Below are positions 1 to 7,389 of a DNA stretch of 10,310 nucleotides, piece after piece. The translations under genes and the position numbers were made by a program. The stretch's first letter is position 1. Every line of letters begins with the position of its first letter. This DNA is from Gammaproteobacteria bacterium (GTDB taxonomy: Bacteria; Pseudomonadota; Gammaproteobacteria; Steroidobacterales; SZUA-146), in the NCBI GenBank assembly GCA_013002925.1, contig JABDLQ010000426.1, positions 1 through 10,310 on the forward strand, read 5' to 3'. The notes beneath the pieces were generated by a model that saw only the letters and a list, made by a program, of their open reading frames with translations, did not search any database and was not told where the DNA came from.

Positions 1-1765
1 GTTCGACCGCGATCCCGTCATCACGCATGCGTACATTCATCGTCACATCGCCGTTTAGTCCATAGAACGCTCGTATCAGCCGGCGACTTTGTGCAGCGCT
101 CAGGTTGGCTTTCATATCATCGTTCATGGCAGCTGCAACTTCCGGGCTTTCCAGAACGGCATTCAGCAATTTCATGTATTGCTGTCCGTCGATGGAATAC
201 GACAACAACGGTGGTCGCTTTTCACTGGGTTTCGCCAACGATGATTTCAGGGCAGCTTCTGCATCTTTCCCAATCGCAAAAGCAAAGGCCTCATCACTCA
301 TGGCCGCCAGAATATCAACGGGCAACGGTAGTGGCAGAAAATTGCTGACTGACACCGGTGGGCCGTTGGGCTCAATTTCCAGTGCCGCCATTTGCGGCAT
401 CATCATGGATGCCATGCTCACCAGCGCTTCAGTGCTCTTTGCGGCGACCACGGCATGGACACCCAGATGCTGTTGGAAAAACTCGATCATCAGTCCTGGG
501 TTCATGTTGTTGTTCGCGCCATCATTGATCAGTTTGACCACTGCATCTTTATCGACATCGTCAATGACCAGGTTAAAGCCCTGTAACATTTGCACCATAC
601 CCGCAGCCGGGTTGCTGATTGTCGCCAGAGCTTCATCGAGTTCAGCCGGGTCTACTTGCAAAAACTCACATTCAAACGGATCCTTCTGCAGCGACCTGAT
701 ACGCTCCAACGCAAACTTTTGCATCTCCCCGATATTGAAACTCGCGCCCATCGAGAACAACCCGGCGCGTTCACCCAGACCTGGAACCGGCGCAGTAAAA
801 CGGGACAGCTGCGCGGCCACATCGGATTGCACATCAACTAGCATCTCGGTACTGATCCCATCTGAATCAAAGCGGGTCACGCCTACCAACAATCGCGGCA
901 CCACGGAAACCAGCGTTTGCAACTCCTGCTTGCAAACAGCGCTGATGGTCTCAGCCATGTTTTGCACACCAAATTGTTCTGCGATCGCCTGATCAACTCC
1001 TTGCGGTGGGTTGACGACCCGATTCATTATCTGCCCTGAATCAACAAACCCCAGTCCCTGGGGAAGATAGGACTTACTCTTCATGATGTCCTGCACCAGT
1101 GTTGATTCTCCCAGAGACTTAACGGGCTTTTGTACACCCAGGAGCTGCTCAACAACCGCTGTGGAAGAACCGACAGGCATCATTGCGGCGACAAAATCAT
1201 CGTCATTGACTCCAAACACAATCCGCATTTCGTCCTGGTCCAGATGCCACACTGTCATTCCGTCTACTGGCAACTGCGGTAATGCCTGTTCAGCCCGCTT
1301 CTCGATGCGTTCGACAAAGGCCTTGAATTTGTCCGTGTCATTCATGCGCAAGCGAAGCACCGGTAACACTCCATGACCAAATATTACGCCGGTGGACTTG
1401 CTGTCTAATCCCAGTTTTCGAAAGCTTTCGAGCGATACACCCTCTTTAAACTCATGACGCAACGCGTGCAAAAATGGGTGACGGGTTGCCGATTCATCAT
1501 CAATTTCGTCGTTTGCAATCGCAATCATCAGATCGGAATAGGCGCCCAGCATCTCTTCATAAGGCTCTTCCAGCTTCTCGAGCACATCCTCATCCAGCGG
1601 CGCCAGCGCCATATAGGCATAGGTCGTATCTTCCGGGATATACGATAAATGGTAAAAACCTGGCAGCTTCGTGAGCTTGACCGAATCGTCTTTGCCTGAA
1701 CAACCGGCCACAAACAAACTCGTCGCCATAAGCAGGATGATCGTCAGGCGTGAAGTAGTAATCAT
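1..1765 (-). CDS. Large outer-membrane-type lipoprotein of unknown function (3' end outside the window)
   Basis: An uninterrupted minus-strand frame runs from an ATG at 1765 to the left edge, 588 codons without a stop, so the C-terminus is missing. GAGGTG sits about 4 bases before the ATG. The protein begins with a lipoprotein signal: a short Thr/Arg n-region, a hydrophobic stretch IILLMATSLFV, then a V-A-G-C lipobox with Cys22 as the lipidated residue. Ser at +2 favours sorting to the outer membrane. The mature part opens with a segment resembling 'YIPEDTTYAYMALAPL', a style seen in some proteobacterial proteins of the DUF3352 kind; that match is from memory and weak. The rest is an acidic mix of alpha and beta segments, with Met-rich and Asn-rich patches around residues 430-455 and few cysteines. 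It follows the TonB-dependent receptor after a 300-bp gap, same strand. I do not recognise a catalytic motif. The coding call is strong, the function unknown. Confidence 0.86.
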   Translation of the reverse strand, partial: MITTSRLTIILLMATSLFVAGCSGKDDSVKLTKLPGFYHLSYIPEDTTYAYMALAPLDEDVLEKLEEPYEEMLGAYSDLMIAIANDEIDDESATRHPFLHALRHEFKEGVSLESFRKLGLDSKSTGVIFGHGVLPVLRLRMNDTDKFKAFVERIEKRAEQALPQLPVDGMTVWHLDQDEMRIVFGVNDDDFVAAMMPVGSSTAVVEQLLGVQKPVKSLGESTLVQDIMKSKSYLPQGLGFVDSGQIMNRVVNPPQGVDQAIAEQFGVQNMAETISAVCKQELQTLVSVVPRLLVGVTRFDSDGISTEMLVDVQSDVAAQLSRFTAPVPGLGERAGLFSMGASFNIGEMQKFALERIRSLQKDPFECEFLQVDPAELDEALATISNPAAGMVQMLQGFNLVIDDVDKDAVVKLINDGANNNMNPGLMIEFFQQHLGVHAVVAAKSTEALVSMASMMMPQMAALEIEPNGPPVSVSNFLPLPLPVDILAAMSDEAFAFAIGKDAEAALKSSLAKPSEKRPPLLSYSIDGQQYMKLLNAVLESPEVAAAMNDDMKANLSAAQSRRLIRAFYGLNGDVTMNVRMRDDGIAVE

Positions 1766-2065
1766 GTTCACCTCAATATGATGGTAAAAAAGCGTGGCGG
1801 CAACTGCAGATGTGCGACTGCCGGACACCGACAGTATATTCCTGGTGCCGTTACCCACAGTGTTTAATTGTTTCATGATATGGACCAGGATGCATCTGAT
1901 ATAAAAAGCAAAGGCAGAGATCTCGTCCGTTGGCTGACCGCCAGATACGAACAAGGCCATGATGACAAGGTGAATCGATTGAACGTTGAAAATCTGCGTT
2001 TTCGCGTGCAGAAGGTTATAGAATTAACGCACAATCGGAGCCGCTGGTCTCTGTATCCGGAGGCT
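1766..2065. other. Intergenic gap, no convincing gene
   Basis: This 300-bp stretch separates the receptor stop codon from the lipoprotein start. On the minus strand I see the lipoprotein ribosome binding site at its left end, and a weak stem (CTGC...GCAG around an A-rich loop, near 2000) followed by a short T run, which is too weak to call a terminator. A TATAAC near 2018 could be a -10 but has no acceptable -35. A plus-strand frame starting at 1868 crosses it but lacks a ribosome binding site and is not accepted. The lipoprotein promoter presumably lies here but cannot be placed. Confidence 0.55.
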
Positions 2066-4603
2066 TCAGAACTTCCACTGAAACCCGAGTGCCGGCAACC
2101 GTGGCAGCCCGTATTCCCGGGCACTATCCAGATATTCCGACCCTGCGGCGCTCTCTTCCAATGTATAGTCGGTGCAGCATTCATTTTTACGACCGGTTAC
2201 ATTCGAAACCTCAAAGAAAGCGTGCAGGGTTCCAGACTTGAATTGGAAATTTCTGGCCAGTTTTACGTCAAGGCTGGCGAACATCCCCAGACGCTCTCGG
2301 TTGCGCAAACCGATGATCAGCGCTGGATCATCCTCAGTGGCATCCGGAAAATACAATAAATCAGTTGCAGGCCAACCACTATGCGCGTTGAGGGCAGCAC
2401 TGAGCTGCCAGCGTTCATTTTCGTATAAAATCCCGGCTTGCAGGGCGTGTTTCTGATCCCATCCGCGTGACTCCCAAACTCCGTCGACTTCATCTTCGGC
2501 TCGCGACAAAACATAACTAAGCCACCAGTTAACCTGGTCATCAGCGTTGCGCGTTAACGATAATTCCATGCCCCAGGTGCGGCCGCGCGCAGGAGCTACG
2601 AGCACACGATCCGGCTCTAATTCCGGAATTAGCGCGATCGGGTCATGCACATTTTCAAAACGTGGCATCACGCTCGTTATCAGGTTTCGATAAAATTCCA
2701 CGCGCACCGACAGCTCTTTACTCAATGCATGTCGCACCCCGATGATGGCCTGATCTGAACGCTGCGCAGCGTGAAAACGTGACAGCCCGTCTTCGACCTG
2801 GAGATTAGCGATTTCCTGGGACTGATAATAGCGTCCCCAACTTAGCGAGAAATCGGTAGTCGGTGAATGGCGGATGTTAACATTGATACGAGGGCTCAGC
2901 ATGCTGCGGTCGCTGCCCACATCCGTATAGGTCTGGCGATCCCAGCGTGCTCCGTAATTCAACATCAACCGTTTGTTGATACGCCACTGATCAGACACGT
3001 AAAACGCATAATTTTCCCCTTTTATACGCCGCTTTAATGTGCGCTCAACATCACCGGTAATTGATTGGTAGTCCGTATAAAATCCACGATACTGTACCGC
3101 TGCCCTGTAATTGTAGCGTGCCGACAGCCGTTGATACTCCCCTCCCCAGCGAATTATATGGCGAGCATTCAGGCGTTTCAGCCAGTGTTGACGTAAACCA
3201 GAGACGCTGATTTCTCGTGCGTCCGAAACTTCGCCGAATAATTTATCTTCCTGATTGTTGATGGCATCGCGATCAAGATCCAGGCGCGATATTGACAGGG
3301 ATGTATTGCTGCTCAGGTTATCAGACCATTGTTGATCCAGCTGTACCCAGATATTGGTATTGTTGACCTGACTGACGGATATTTCATCTTCCACGGGATC
3401 CGTTTCTGTGGACAAAACGACCTGATCGCTGGCGTGTAATGCGTTAAGCGACACGTCACTCGTGGATGTCACTGGAAAACCGATCTCGACGAACAGATCG
3501 TAGTATTTGGGCTCGCCATACTGCTTGTCGAGAATCAGGTCCAGATTTCCCCGTCGCGCCGACAACAACCACTTACCTGAATTGTGTCGCCCCATTGTTC
3601 CCGCAGAAAACAAGGACGTATTAAACACGCTGAGCCCCACCTCCCGGATGACATTGTGCTCAGGATTTATTGAATCAATTAACACAAGGCCACTGAGCTG
3701 ATCGCCATATTGTGCAGGAAACCCACCACTGTAAACCTCAATTCGATCAGCAATTCGTGAATCGATCGCACTGAACAGGCTCTGAAAGTCCCGTACGTGG
3801 TACGGCTGCAGTAGTTTGTGCCCGTTCACCAGGATACCCGTGTCGTCACCCTCGCCACCACGGAACCGGAGTTTTGAAGAAATTCCCTGGGTAGCGGCAC
3901 CCGGTAGTCGGTGTAATGACCGCAATGGGTCACTACCGATAGCAGGCAACACGTCGAGCGTGTGCCGATCCATGATGTGAGACACCTGCTCGCTATCCCG
4001 GCCAAGCCGGTAATGACTGGCTGTGACGACCACCTGCTCCATCATTAGCTGATCATCGCGCAGGGACCCGGATTGTGATGAACGTTCTGTGATCACCGGG
4101 GAATCGTCAGGTTTGCCCGGCGCACGTACCACCAGATAATGCTCACCCACCCGTTTCAGGGTAAGTGCAAACGGTGCCAGCAATTCTCTCAGTGCACCCT
4201 CTGCACTTGTCGCCGTCGGTACGCGTTGCAGTACCTGTTGCTCATTGACCAGGTTTGTCCCGTAGACCAGCGGAAAACCTGCTTTTTGAAACGCCTGTAA
4301 TGCAGCAACCAGCGACTGACCTTTAAAAATTTCAGGTTGCTGGGCGAATGAGTCCTGTATTCGTTCCGGATGCTCTGCCTGCCCGGTTTGTCGTTGATCT
4401 GGTTGCCGTGCCTCTTGCTGAGGTAACAGTGGTAACTTTTGCCGTAGAGGGCTCTGCAATTCGTTTCGCAGGTTTTGCTGTTCTTCCTGTTTTGCTCCTT
4501 GCCACCCATCCTGGGCGTGTGTCACATAAGAGAGAGCGCAGCAAATAATTAACACCGCTCTTCGCGTCAGTAACGATATCACTTGTGAATGTGGGGCCGA
4601 CAT
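2066..4603 (-). CDS. TonB-dependent outer-membrane receptor/transducer with STN signalling domain
   Basis: Outer-membrane gated channel that imports a ligand with TonB energy and reports it to the adjacent FecR/sigma pair. The frame opens at an ATG at 4642 (858 aa, GGAG very close), but the ATG at 4603 (845 aa) gives a cleaner signal peptide (RR, then AVLIICCALSYV, cleavage after THA) and is preferred; its GGGAG is 12 bases away. In 858-aa numbering: signal to ~43; a Gln-rich linker ~44-103; STN domain ~104-172; TonB box within EQVVVTAS at ~202-209; plug ~215-325, with LPGAATQG, RFRGG and YSGGFPAQYGD motifs; beta-barrel ~330-858 ending in Phe, as barrel proteins assembled by BAM do. Last gene of the sigma-FecR-receptor operon, 34-73 bp after fecR-like. 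Ligand unknown; iron chelates are usual for this class, but no ligand-specific residues can be read here. Confidence 0.96.
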   Translation of the reverse strand: MSAPHSQVISLLTRRAVLIICCALSYVTHAQDGWQGAKQEEQQNLRNELQSPLRQKLPLLPQQEARQPDQRQTGQAEHPERIQDSFAQQPEIFKGQSLVAALQAFQKAGFPLVYGTNLVNEQQVLQRVPTATSAEGALRELLAPFALTLKRVGEHYLVVRAPGKPDDSPVITERSSQSGSLRDDQLMMEQVVVTASHYRLGRDSEQVSHIMDRHTLDVLPAIGSDPLRSLHRLPGAATQGISSKLRFRGGEGDDTGILVNGHKLLQPYHVRDFQSLFSAIDSRIADRIEVYSGGFPAQYGDQLSGLVLIDSINPEHNVIREVGLSVFNTSLFSAGTMGRHNSGKWLLSARRGNLDLILDKQYGEPKYYDLFVEIGFPVTSTSDVSLNALHASDQVVLSTETDPVEDEISVSQVNNTNIWVQLDQQWSDNLSSNTSLSISRLDLDRDAINNQEDKLFGEVSDAREISVSGLRQHWLKRLNARHIIRWGGEYQRLSARYNYRAAVQYRGFYTDYQSITGDVERTLKRRIKGENYAFYVSDQWRINKRLMLNYGARWDRQTYTDVGSDRSMLSPRINVNIRHSPTTDFSLSWGRYYQSQEIANLQVEDGLSRFHAAQRSDQAIIGVRHALSKELSVRVEFYRNLITSVMPRFENVHDPIALIPELEPDRVLVAPARGRTWGMELSLTRNADDQVNWWLSYVLSRAEDEVDGVWESRGWDQKHALQAGILYENERWQLSAALNAHSGWPATDLLYFPDATEDDPALIIGLRNRERLGMFASLDVKLARNFQFKSGTLHAFFEVSNVTGRKNECCTDYTLEESAAGSEYLDSAREYGLPRLPALGFQWKF

Positions 4604-4676
4604 GCAAATAATGCGCTCCCGCTGGAACCCGGCGCCGCTCATTTGCTCCGCGGGTCAAGCTCTCGCGACCTGTCGA

Positions 4677-5702
4677 TCATGGTACCACGCTAATTATTAT
4701 CTGATTATCACGAATTTCATATTCAAGCCCGACGGATTGCAGACGTATTTCCAATGCCTGCAATGGGGCCTGGTTCACCGTCCCGACAGAGCGTTCGGTT
4801 TCTGCAATATTTCTGGCCTGCGAATTTTTATAGCGGATTTGCAAACCGGTCTCACGCCCGACCCAACTCAAAAATCCGGCGACGCGGGGTTGATCAAAAT
4901 CCGGTGACGGAATGATCTGCTGCGTCCATGCCCATGACTCATCGTGGGGAGCGATTTGTTGAGTAAGTAATACGCCACTACTATCGATAATCACACGCGA
5001 ACCGACACTCACTGCAGTGCGCCCGGTTTCGCTGACAATCGCCACCTCTCCTTCGCGTACACTGACCACAATATGATCGGGCCGGGTTTGCACAGAAAAC
5101 TGTGTGCCCAGGTGGTGAATCTCACCAAACCCGGTCGACAAATAAAATGACCGTTCGTGTAGCGGGTAAATCGGGGCAGTACCGGGTGCGTAACCGGAAT
5201 CAAAGTAGACGCGGCCATCCAACAACCTTATTGAACGATCGGCATTAAACCCGATCTGCGTATTTTCATCGATACGCAATGTGCCCCCAGCCTGCAGTTC
5301 AATCGCTGCCCGGGTATTTGCGCCTGCCTGTAAACGATGCCCAGAATTGAAACCGGATTGCGCCTGACCCCCGACGAGGTGTTCTCCGGCCGCATCAAGC
5401 AGCCGCAGATCATCGCCAACACTGCGGGACAAAGTTGCCACTTTCACTGGCGCCTCAGACACCCTCATATGGCTTTGCATGAAAAGCGTCACGCCGGCGA
5501 TAAACATCAGTGCCAATGATGCAGCCACTGCCCAATGGGTCCACACGCGTTTTCTGCCAATTTTCAGTTGGTGTTGCCATTCGTCATGCAAGACGTCGAA
5601 CATCTGCTGAGCATGTTCCCGTGACACGCGAGCGCGCGGCCGGGCGTGCGCAAAGAGTTCGGTAAACAGTTGCTCGGAATTATGGTTGGGATCGTTCATC
5701 AT
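4677..5702 (-). CDS. FecR-like transmembrane anti-sigma regulator
   Basis: Relays the receptor's signal across the inner membrane and holds or activates the ECF sigma factor. The 341-residue protein has a cytoplasmic N-terminal segment (~1-54), one transmembrane helix at ~56-77 (AVAASLALMFIAGVTLF), and a periplasmic FecR domain at ~115-225, with the typical LQAG..RAAIEL, GRVYF and LGTQFSV strands and a VREGEVAI end. The C-terminal ~265-340 (GFLSWVGRETGLQIRY ... PLQALEIRLQSVGLEYEI ... IIISV) has the pattern of an STN-like fold, known in this family to pair with the receptor's STN domain. The start ATG overlaps the sigma stop as ATGA, followed at once by a second ATG; no strong ribosome binding site is visible, so translational coupling is likely. 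The N-terminal segment lacks an obvious canonical DUF4880 pattern, so its sigma-binding surface may be divergent. Confidence 0.95.
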   Translation of the reverse strand: MMNDPNHNSEQLFTELFAHARPRARVSREHAQQMFDVLHDEWQHQLKIGRKRVWTHWAVAASLALMFIAGVTLFMQSHMRVSEAPVKVATLSRSVGDDLRLLDAAGEHLVGGQAQSGFNSGHRLQAGANTRAAIELQAGGTLRIDENTQIGFNADRSIRLLDGRVYFDSGYAPGTAPIYPLHERSFYLSTGFGEIHHLGTQFSVQTRPDHIVVSVREGEVAIVSETGRTAVSVGSRVIIDSSGVLLTQQIAPHDESWAWTQQIIPSPDFDQPRVAGFLSWVGRETGLQIRYKNSQARNIAETERSVGTVNQAPLQALEIRLQSVGLEYEIRDNQIIISVVP

Positions 5703-6316
5703 GACACCGTGTTTGCCGCGGGTAATTGTCGATGCAGCGTCGAATACACATCTGCAAAAGCCCGTTTGGCACGCGCTAACAGAGACTGAGTGGCTTCCCG
5801 GCTAAGATCAAGCTCGTGCGCGATTTCGCGTACTGTATAGCCTTCAATATACATCCACTCCAGGGCGTTGCCATATTTGCGTGGTAATTGATCCAGCGCG
5901 ACCTGAATCAGTCTCGCGGCCTGCTCCCGCTGAAGCTGGGCGTCCGGAGCTGCATCGGCCGGTGATGGCAATGAATCGACAGCAGCGCGTACGTCAGGGT
6001 AGTCCTCGATCAGTACAATGTGATCGTTGTATCGCTTGTTTCTACGCAACCAGTCGATGGATTCATTACGGCATATCGCACAAATCCAGGTAAATAATTG
6101 CGACTCACCCCGGTAGCGCGACAAGTTGGTTAACGCTTTTGATAACGTCGCCTGGGCAATATCCCGTGCTGCTTCTGTATCCTGATTAACCCGGGTCAGG
6201 GCAAAGCGATAGGTGCGATTCAGAAACTCCGAAAAAAATGCCCGAAAGGCGACTTCATCGCCAGCCAGAATTTTTTTTACCAGTAATTTGTCGCTGAGAT
6301 TGTCCACTGACCACAA
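5699..6316 (-). CDS. ECF-family RNA polymerase sigma factor, FecI-type
   Basis: Directs RNA polymerase to the promoters of the linked uptake genes when FecR and the receptor signal. The 205-residue protein has region sigma-2 at ~20-95, including RDIAQATLSKALTNLSRYRG and the helix TWICAICRNESIDWLRR, and sigma-4 at ~133-190, with QLPRKYGNALEWMYIEGYTVREIA and a helix-turn-helix around LDLSREATQSLLARAKRA. There is no extra C-terminal domain. The start is not ATG: an in-frame TAA lies at 6331-6329, leaving TTG at 6316 (preceded by a weak TAAGA) or GTG at 6307 as the candidates; TTG is preferred. A weak non-ATG start may keep expression low. First gene of the sigma-FecR-receptor operon. Its own promoter could not be placed, but two dyads lie directly upstream. 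Its target promoter, if any in this window, is not visible. Confidence 0.96.
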   Translation of the reverse strand: MWSVDNLSDKLLVKKILAGDEVAFRAFFSEFLNRTYRFALTRVNQDTEAARDIAQATLSKALTNLSRYRGESQLFTWICAICRNESIDWLRRNKRYNDHIVLIEDYPDVRAAVDSLPSPADAAPDAQLQREQAARLIQVALDQLPRKYGNALEWMYIEGYTVREIAHELDLSREATQSLLARAKRAFADVYSTLHRQLPAANTVS

Positions 6317-6323
6317 TTTTCTT

Positions 6324-6349
6324 ACGCTTTAAGCGTTGGACGTTCAACG
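6324..6349. repeat. Two overlapping dyads just upstream of the sigma gene
   Basis: The first dyad, 6324-6336, is ACGCTT-T-AAGCGT (perfect 6-bp arms). The second, 6334-6349, is CGTTGGAC/GTTCAACG, symmetrical at 14 of 16 positions, with the remaining pair a G/T that would wobble in RNA. They share three bases and end 7 bases before the TTG start. They could be a repressor operator or short hairpins in the mRNA leader; the sequence does not decide. Confidence 0.5.
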
Positions 6350-6460
6350 ATACTGCAATCGGTCGTGTCCGAGGCAGTTATTTTTATTTTTACAAAGCTG
6401 GACTTTCCGGTTAACGCAAGTGTACCCGCATCACCGCAACCGCATAGACAGGGAATCCGA
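6350..6460. other. Upstream region of the sigma operon, promoter not resolved
   Basis: On the minus strand this holds TTGCGT (6419-6414) followed by an A/T-rich tract at 6392-6378, but no -35/-10 pair with an acceptable match and spacing. A GGAAA (ECF -35-like) at 6408-6404 lacks a fitting -10. No 19-bp Fur-box-like palindrome was found. No gene is seen. Confidence 0.4.
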
Positions 6461-6497
6461 AGCGGGGAGCAACTAGTCGTCGTAATTGCTCCCCGCT
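6461..6497. repeat. Perfect 12-bp inverted repeat after the exported-protein gene
   Basis: AGCGGGGAGCAA at 6461-6472 and its exact complement TTGCTCCCCGCT at 6486-6497 enclose a 13-base loop. It starts 5 bases after the stop codon of the gene ending at 6503. As RNA from the minus strand it would form a strong stem, but neither side has a T tract, so it is not a standard intrinsic terminator. A 3'-end stabilising hairpin or Rho-assisted end is possible. Confidence 0.75.
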
Positions 6498-6502
6498 ACC
6501 GA

Positions 6503-7279
6503 TTACTTGCTGGCAACCATATTGTCCTCAGCCATCGACAATGAAGGATCGTGGCGATACAAGGTAAATACCGATTTATCATAGCCAGAGGCGAAGCTGT
6601 TCCACAGTTTCATCGCCTGGTCCTCTGACCCCAGCGATTTTGTCAAAAAGGCCATGAAATCCTCTTCCGGCGTCTCCATAGCAGCATAATTCTGATACGG
6701 GGTAACCAGTTGCAACATCGGTTTGCCACCGACGCCGCTTGCCCATGACCAGTGACGTGGCCAACCACCTTCTTTGGCCAGTGCGCTCATTTTTTTCATA
6801 CCCTTGTACAATGCCGGGCTGCCACCTGGCTTGACGTAAAATGCGGTGACTCCAACCATGGCGGGCTGCAAATCTTCCGGCCAGTGGCTATCTTCAGGAT
6901 GCAGTCGGGTGTAATAGTGCTCGTATCGTGACACGTATTTTTCAACCGTACGTGTCCAGTGATCTGAAATATTACTTTCAGCGGACCATTTGCCATAGGC
7001 GTCAATCGCGCTCCAGTCAAAACAACAGGCCCGAATGCCATACATATTCAGATGATTTCCGGTCACGGGCCGGTACGTTTGCCACTGCCACGGATCATTG
7101 GCTTTTTTGCGCAGAGCCAGATGTTTTACCAATGCAGATTCAAAAGAGTTTTGCTTAGCAATGTCGACCTCAACCATCCACAACACCGAAACCATATCTT
7201 TGGCTGCAACGGTCACCGCTCCGACGCAGAACAACAGACCAACACAAACAGCAATTCCCAAGCGAGTTAAACGATTCAT
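6503..7279 (-). CDS. Exported protein of unknown function, two tandem dimeric alpha/beta-barrel-like halves
   Basis: A 258-residue protein with a Sec signal peptide: MNRLTRLG, hydrophobic IAVCVGLLFCVGAV, likely cleavage after VAA (~26). The mature part reads as two similar-length halves. The first, ~28-128, opens with the strand VSVLWMVEVDI, then a helix with FESALVKHLALRKK, strands around WQWQTYRPV and the segment MYGIRACCFDW. The second, ~138-243, opens with MVGVTAFYVKPG, then a helix with LYKGMKKMSALAKE and strands around RHWSWA and MLQLVTPY. The order strand, helix, Trp-rich strand, aromatic-rich helix, repeated twice, suggests the ferredoxin-like fold of antibiotic-monooxygenase-type barrels; this is inference from pattern, not a recognised family. 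The ATG is preceded by AAGGGGG at good spacing. It lies alone between a structured leader and a strong hairpin, upstream of the sigma operon. Periplasmic or secreted location is likely. Confidence 0.87.
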   Translation of the reverse strand: MNRLTRLGIAVCVGLLFCVGAVTVAAKDMVSVLWMVEVDIAKQNSFESALVKHLALRKKANDPWQWQTYRPVTGNHLNMYGIRACCFDWSAIDAYGKWSAESNISDHWTRTVEKYVSRYEHYYTRLHPEDSHWPEDLQPAMVGVTAFYVKPGGSPALYKGMKKMSALAKEGGWPRHWSWASGVGGKPMLQLVTPYQNYAAMETPEEDFMAFLTKSLGSEDQAMKLWNSFASGYDKSVFTLYRHDPSLSMAEDNMVASK

Positions 7280-7289
7280 TATTGCCCCC

Positions 7290-7337
7290 TTAGTTTTCTG
7301 GACTAAAAGTCAGTTGCTCGCTCATGATCCAGCGAGC
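7290..7337 (-). promoter_or_regulatory. Structured 5' leader of the exported-protein gene
   Basis: Between a likely transcription start near 7341 and the ATG there are two stem-forming segments. The first is a perfect 7-bp stem, GCTCGCT (7316-7322) with AGCGAGC (7331-7337), 8-base loop. The second is GACT (7301-7304) with AGTC (7308-7311). A competing stem, TTAGT (7290-7294) with ACTAA (7302-7306), uses part of the second and abuts the ribosome binding site. Alternative pairing hints at translational control but is short and unproven. Confidence 0.4.
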
Positions 7338-7347
7338 GTGAAAAAAA

Positions 7348-7353
7348 ATTATA
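7348..7353 (-). promoter_or_regulatory. Likely promoter -10 element (TATAAT) of the exported-protein gene
   Basis: The minus strand carries an exact TATAAT here, followed by a run of eight T. Start of transcription would fall near 7341, giving a leader of about 62 bases. The -35 is unclear: CTGACA lies 14 bases upstream, which is too close for a standard sigma-70 promoter. An activator-dependent promoter is possible. Confidence 0.55.
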
Positions 7354-7389
7354 GCTTAACGCGCCAATGTCAGAGGAGATGTTGAAGCG

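Noticed and set aside
105..992. A 295-codon plus-strand reading frame
   Set aside because: It lies antisense to the lipoprotein frame, which has a lipobox and ribosome binding site and continues open for 588 codons. The plus-strand translation is Ser/Thr/Ala-rich without domain features, typical of a shadow.
1868..2359. A 163-codon plus-strand reading frame covering the gap before the receptor
   Set aside because: No ribosome binding site precedes its ATG, and its second half is antisense to the well-supported receptor barrel. The first 60 residues look passable but are not enough to call a gene.
4348..4548. Hydrophobic plus-strand frame of 66 codons resembling a small membrane protein
   Set aside because: It is antisense to the Gln-rich linker of the receptor; the hydrophobic residues arise from the complement of Gln/Glu/Arg codons.
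6350..6460. Possible Fur box in the A/T-rich tract before the sigma gene
   Set aside because: The tract is A-rich on one strand but lacks the dyad symmetry of the 19-bp Fur consensus, so iron control by Fur is not supported by the sequence.
6461..6497. Standard intrinsic terminator
   Set aside because: The stem is strong but no T run follows on either strand, so it is reported only as an inverted repeat.
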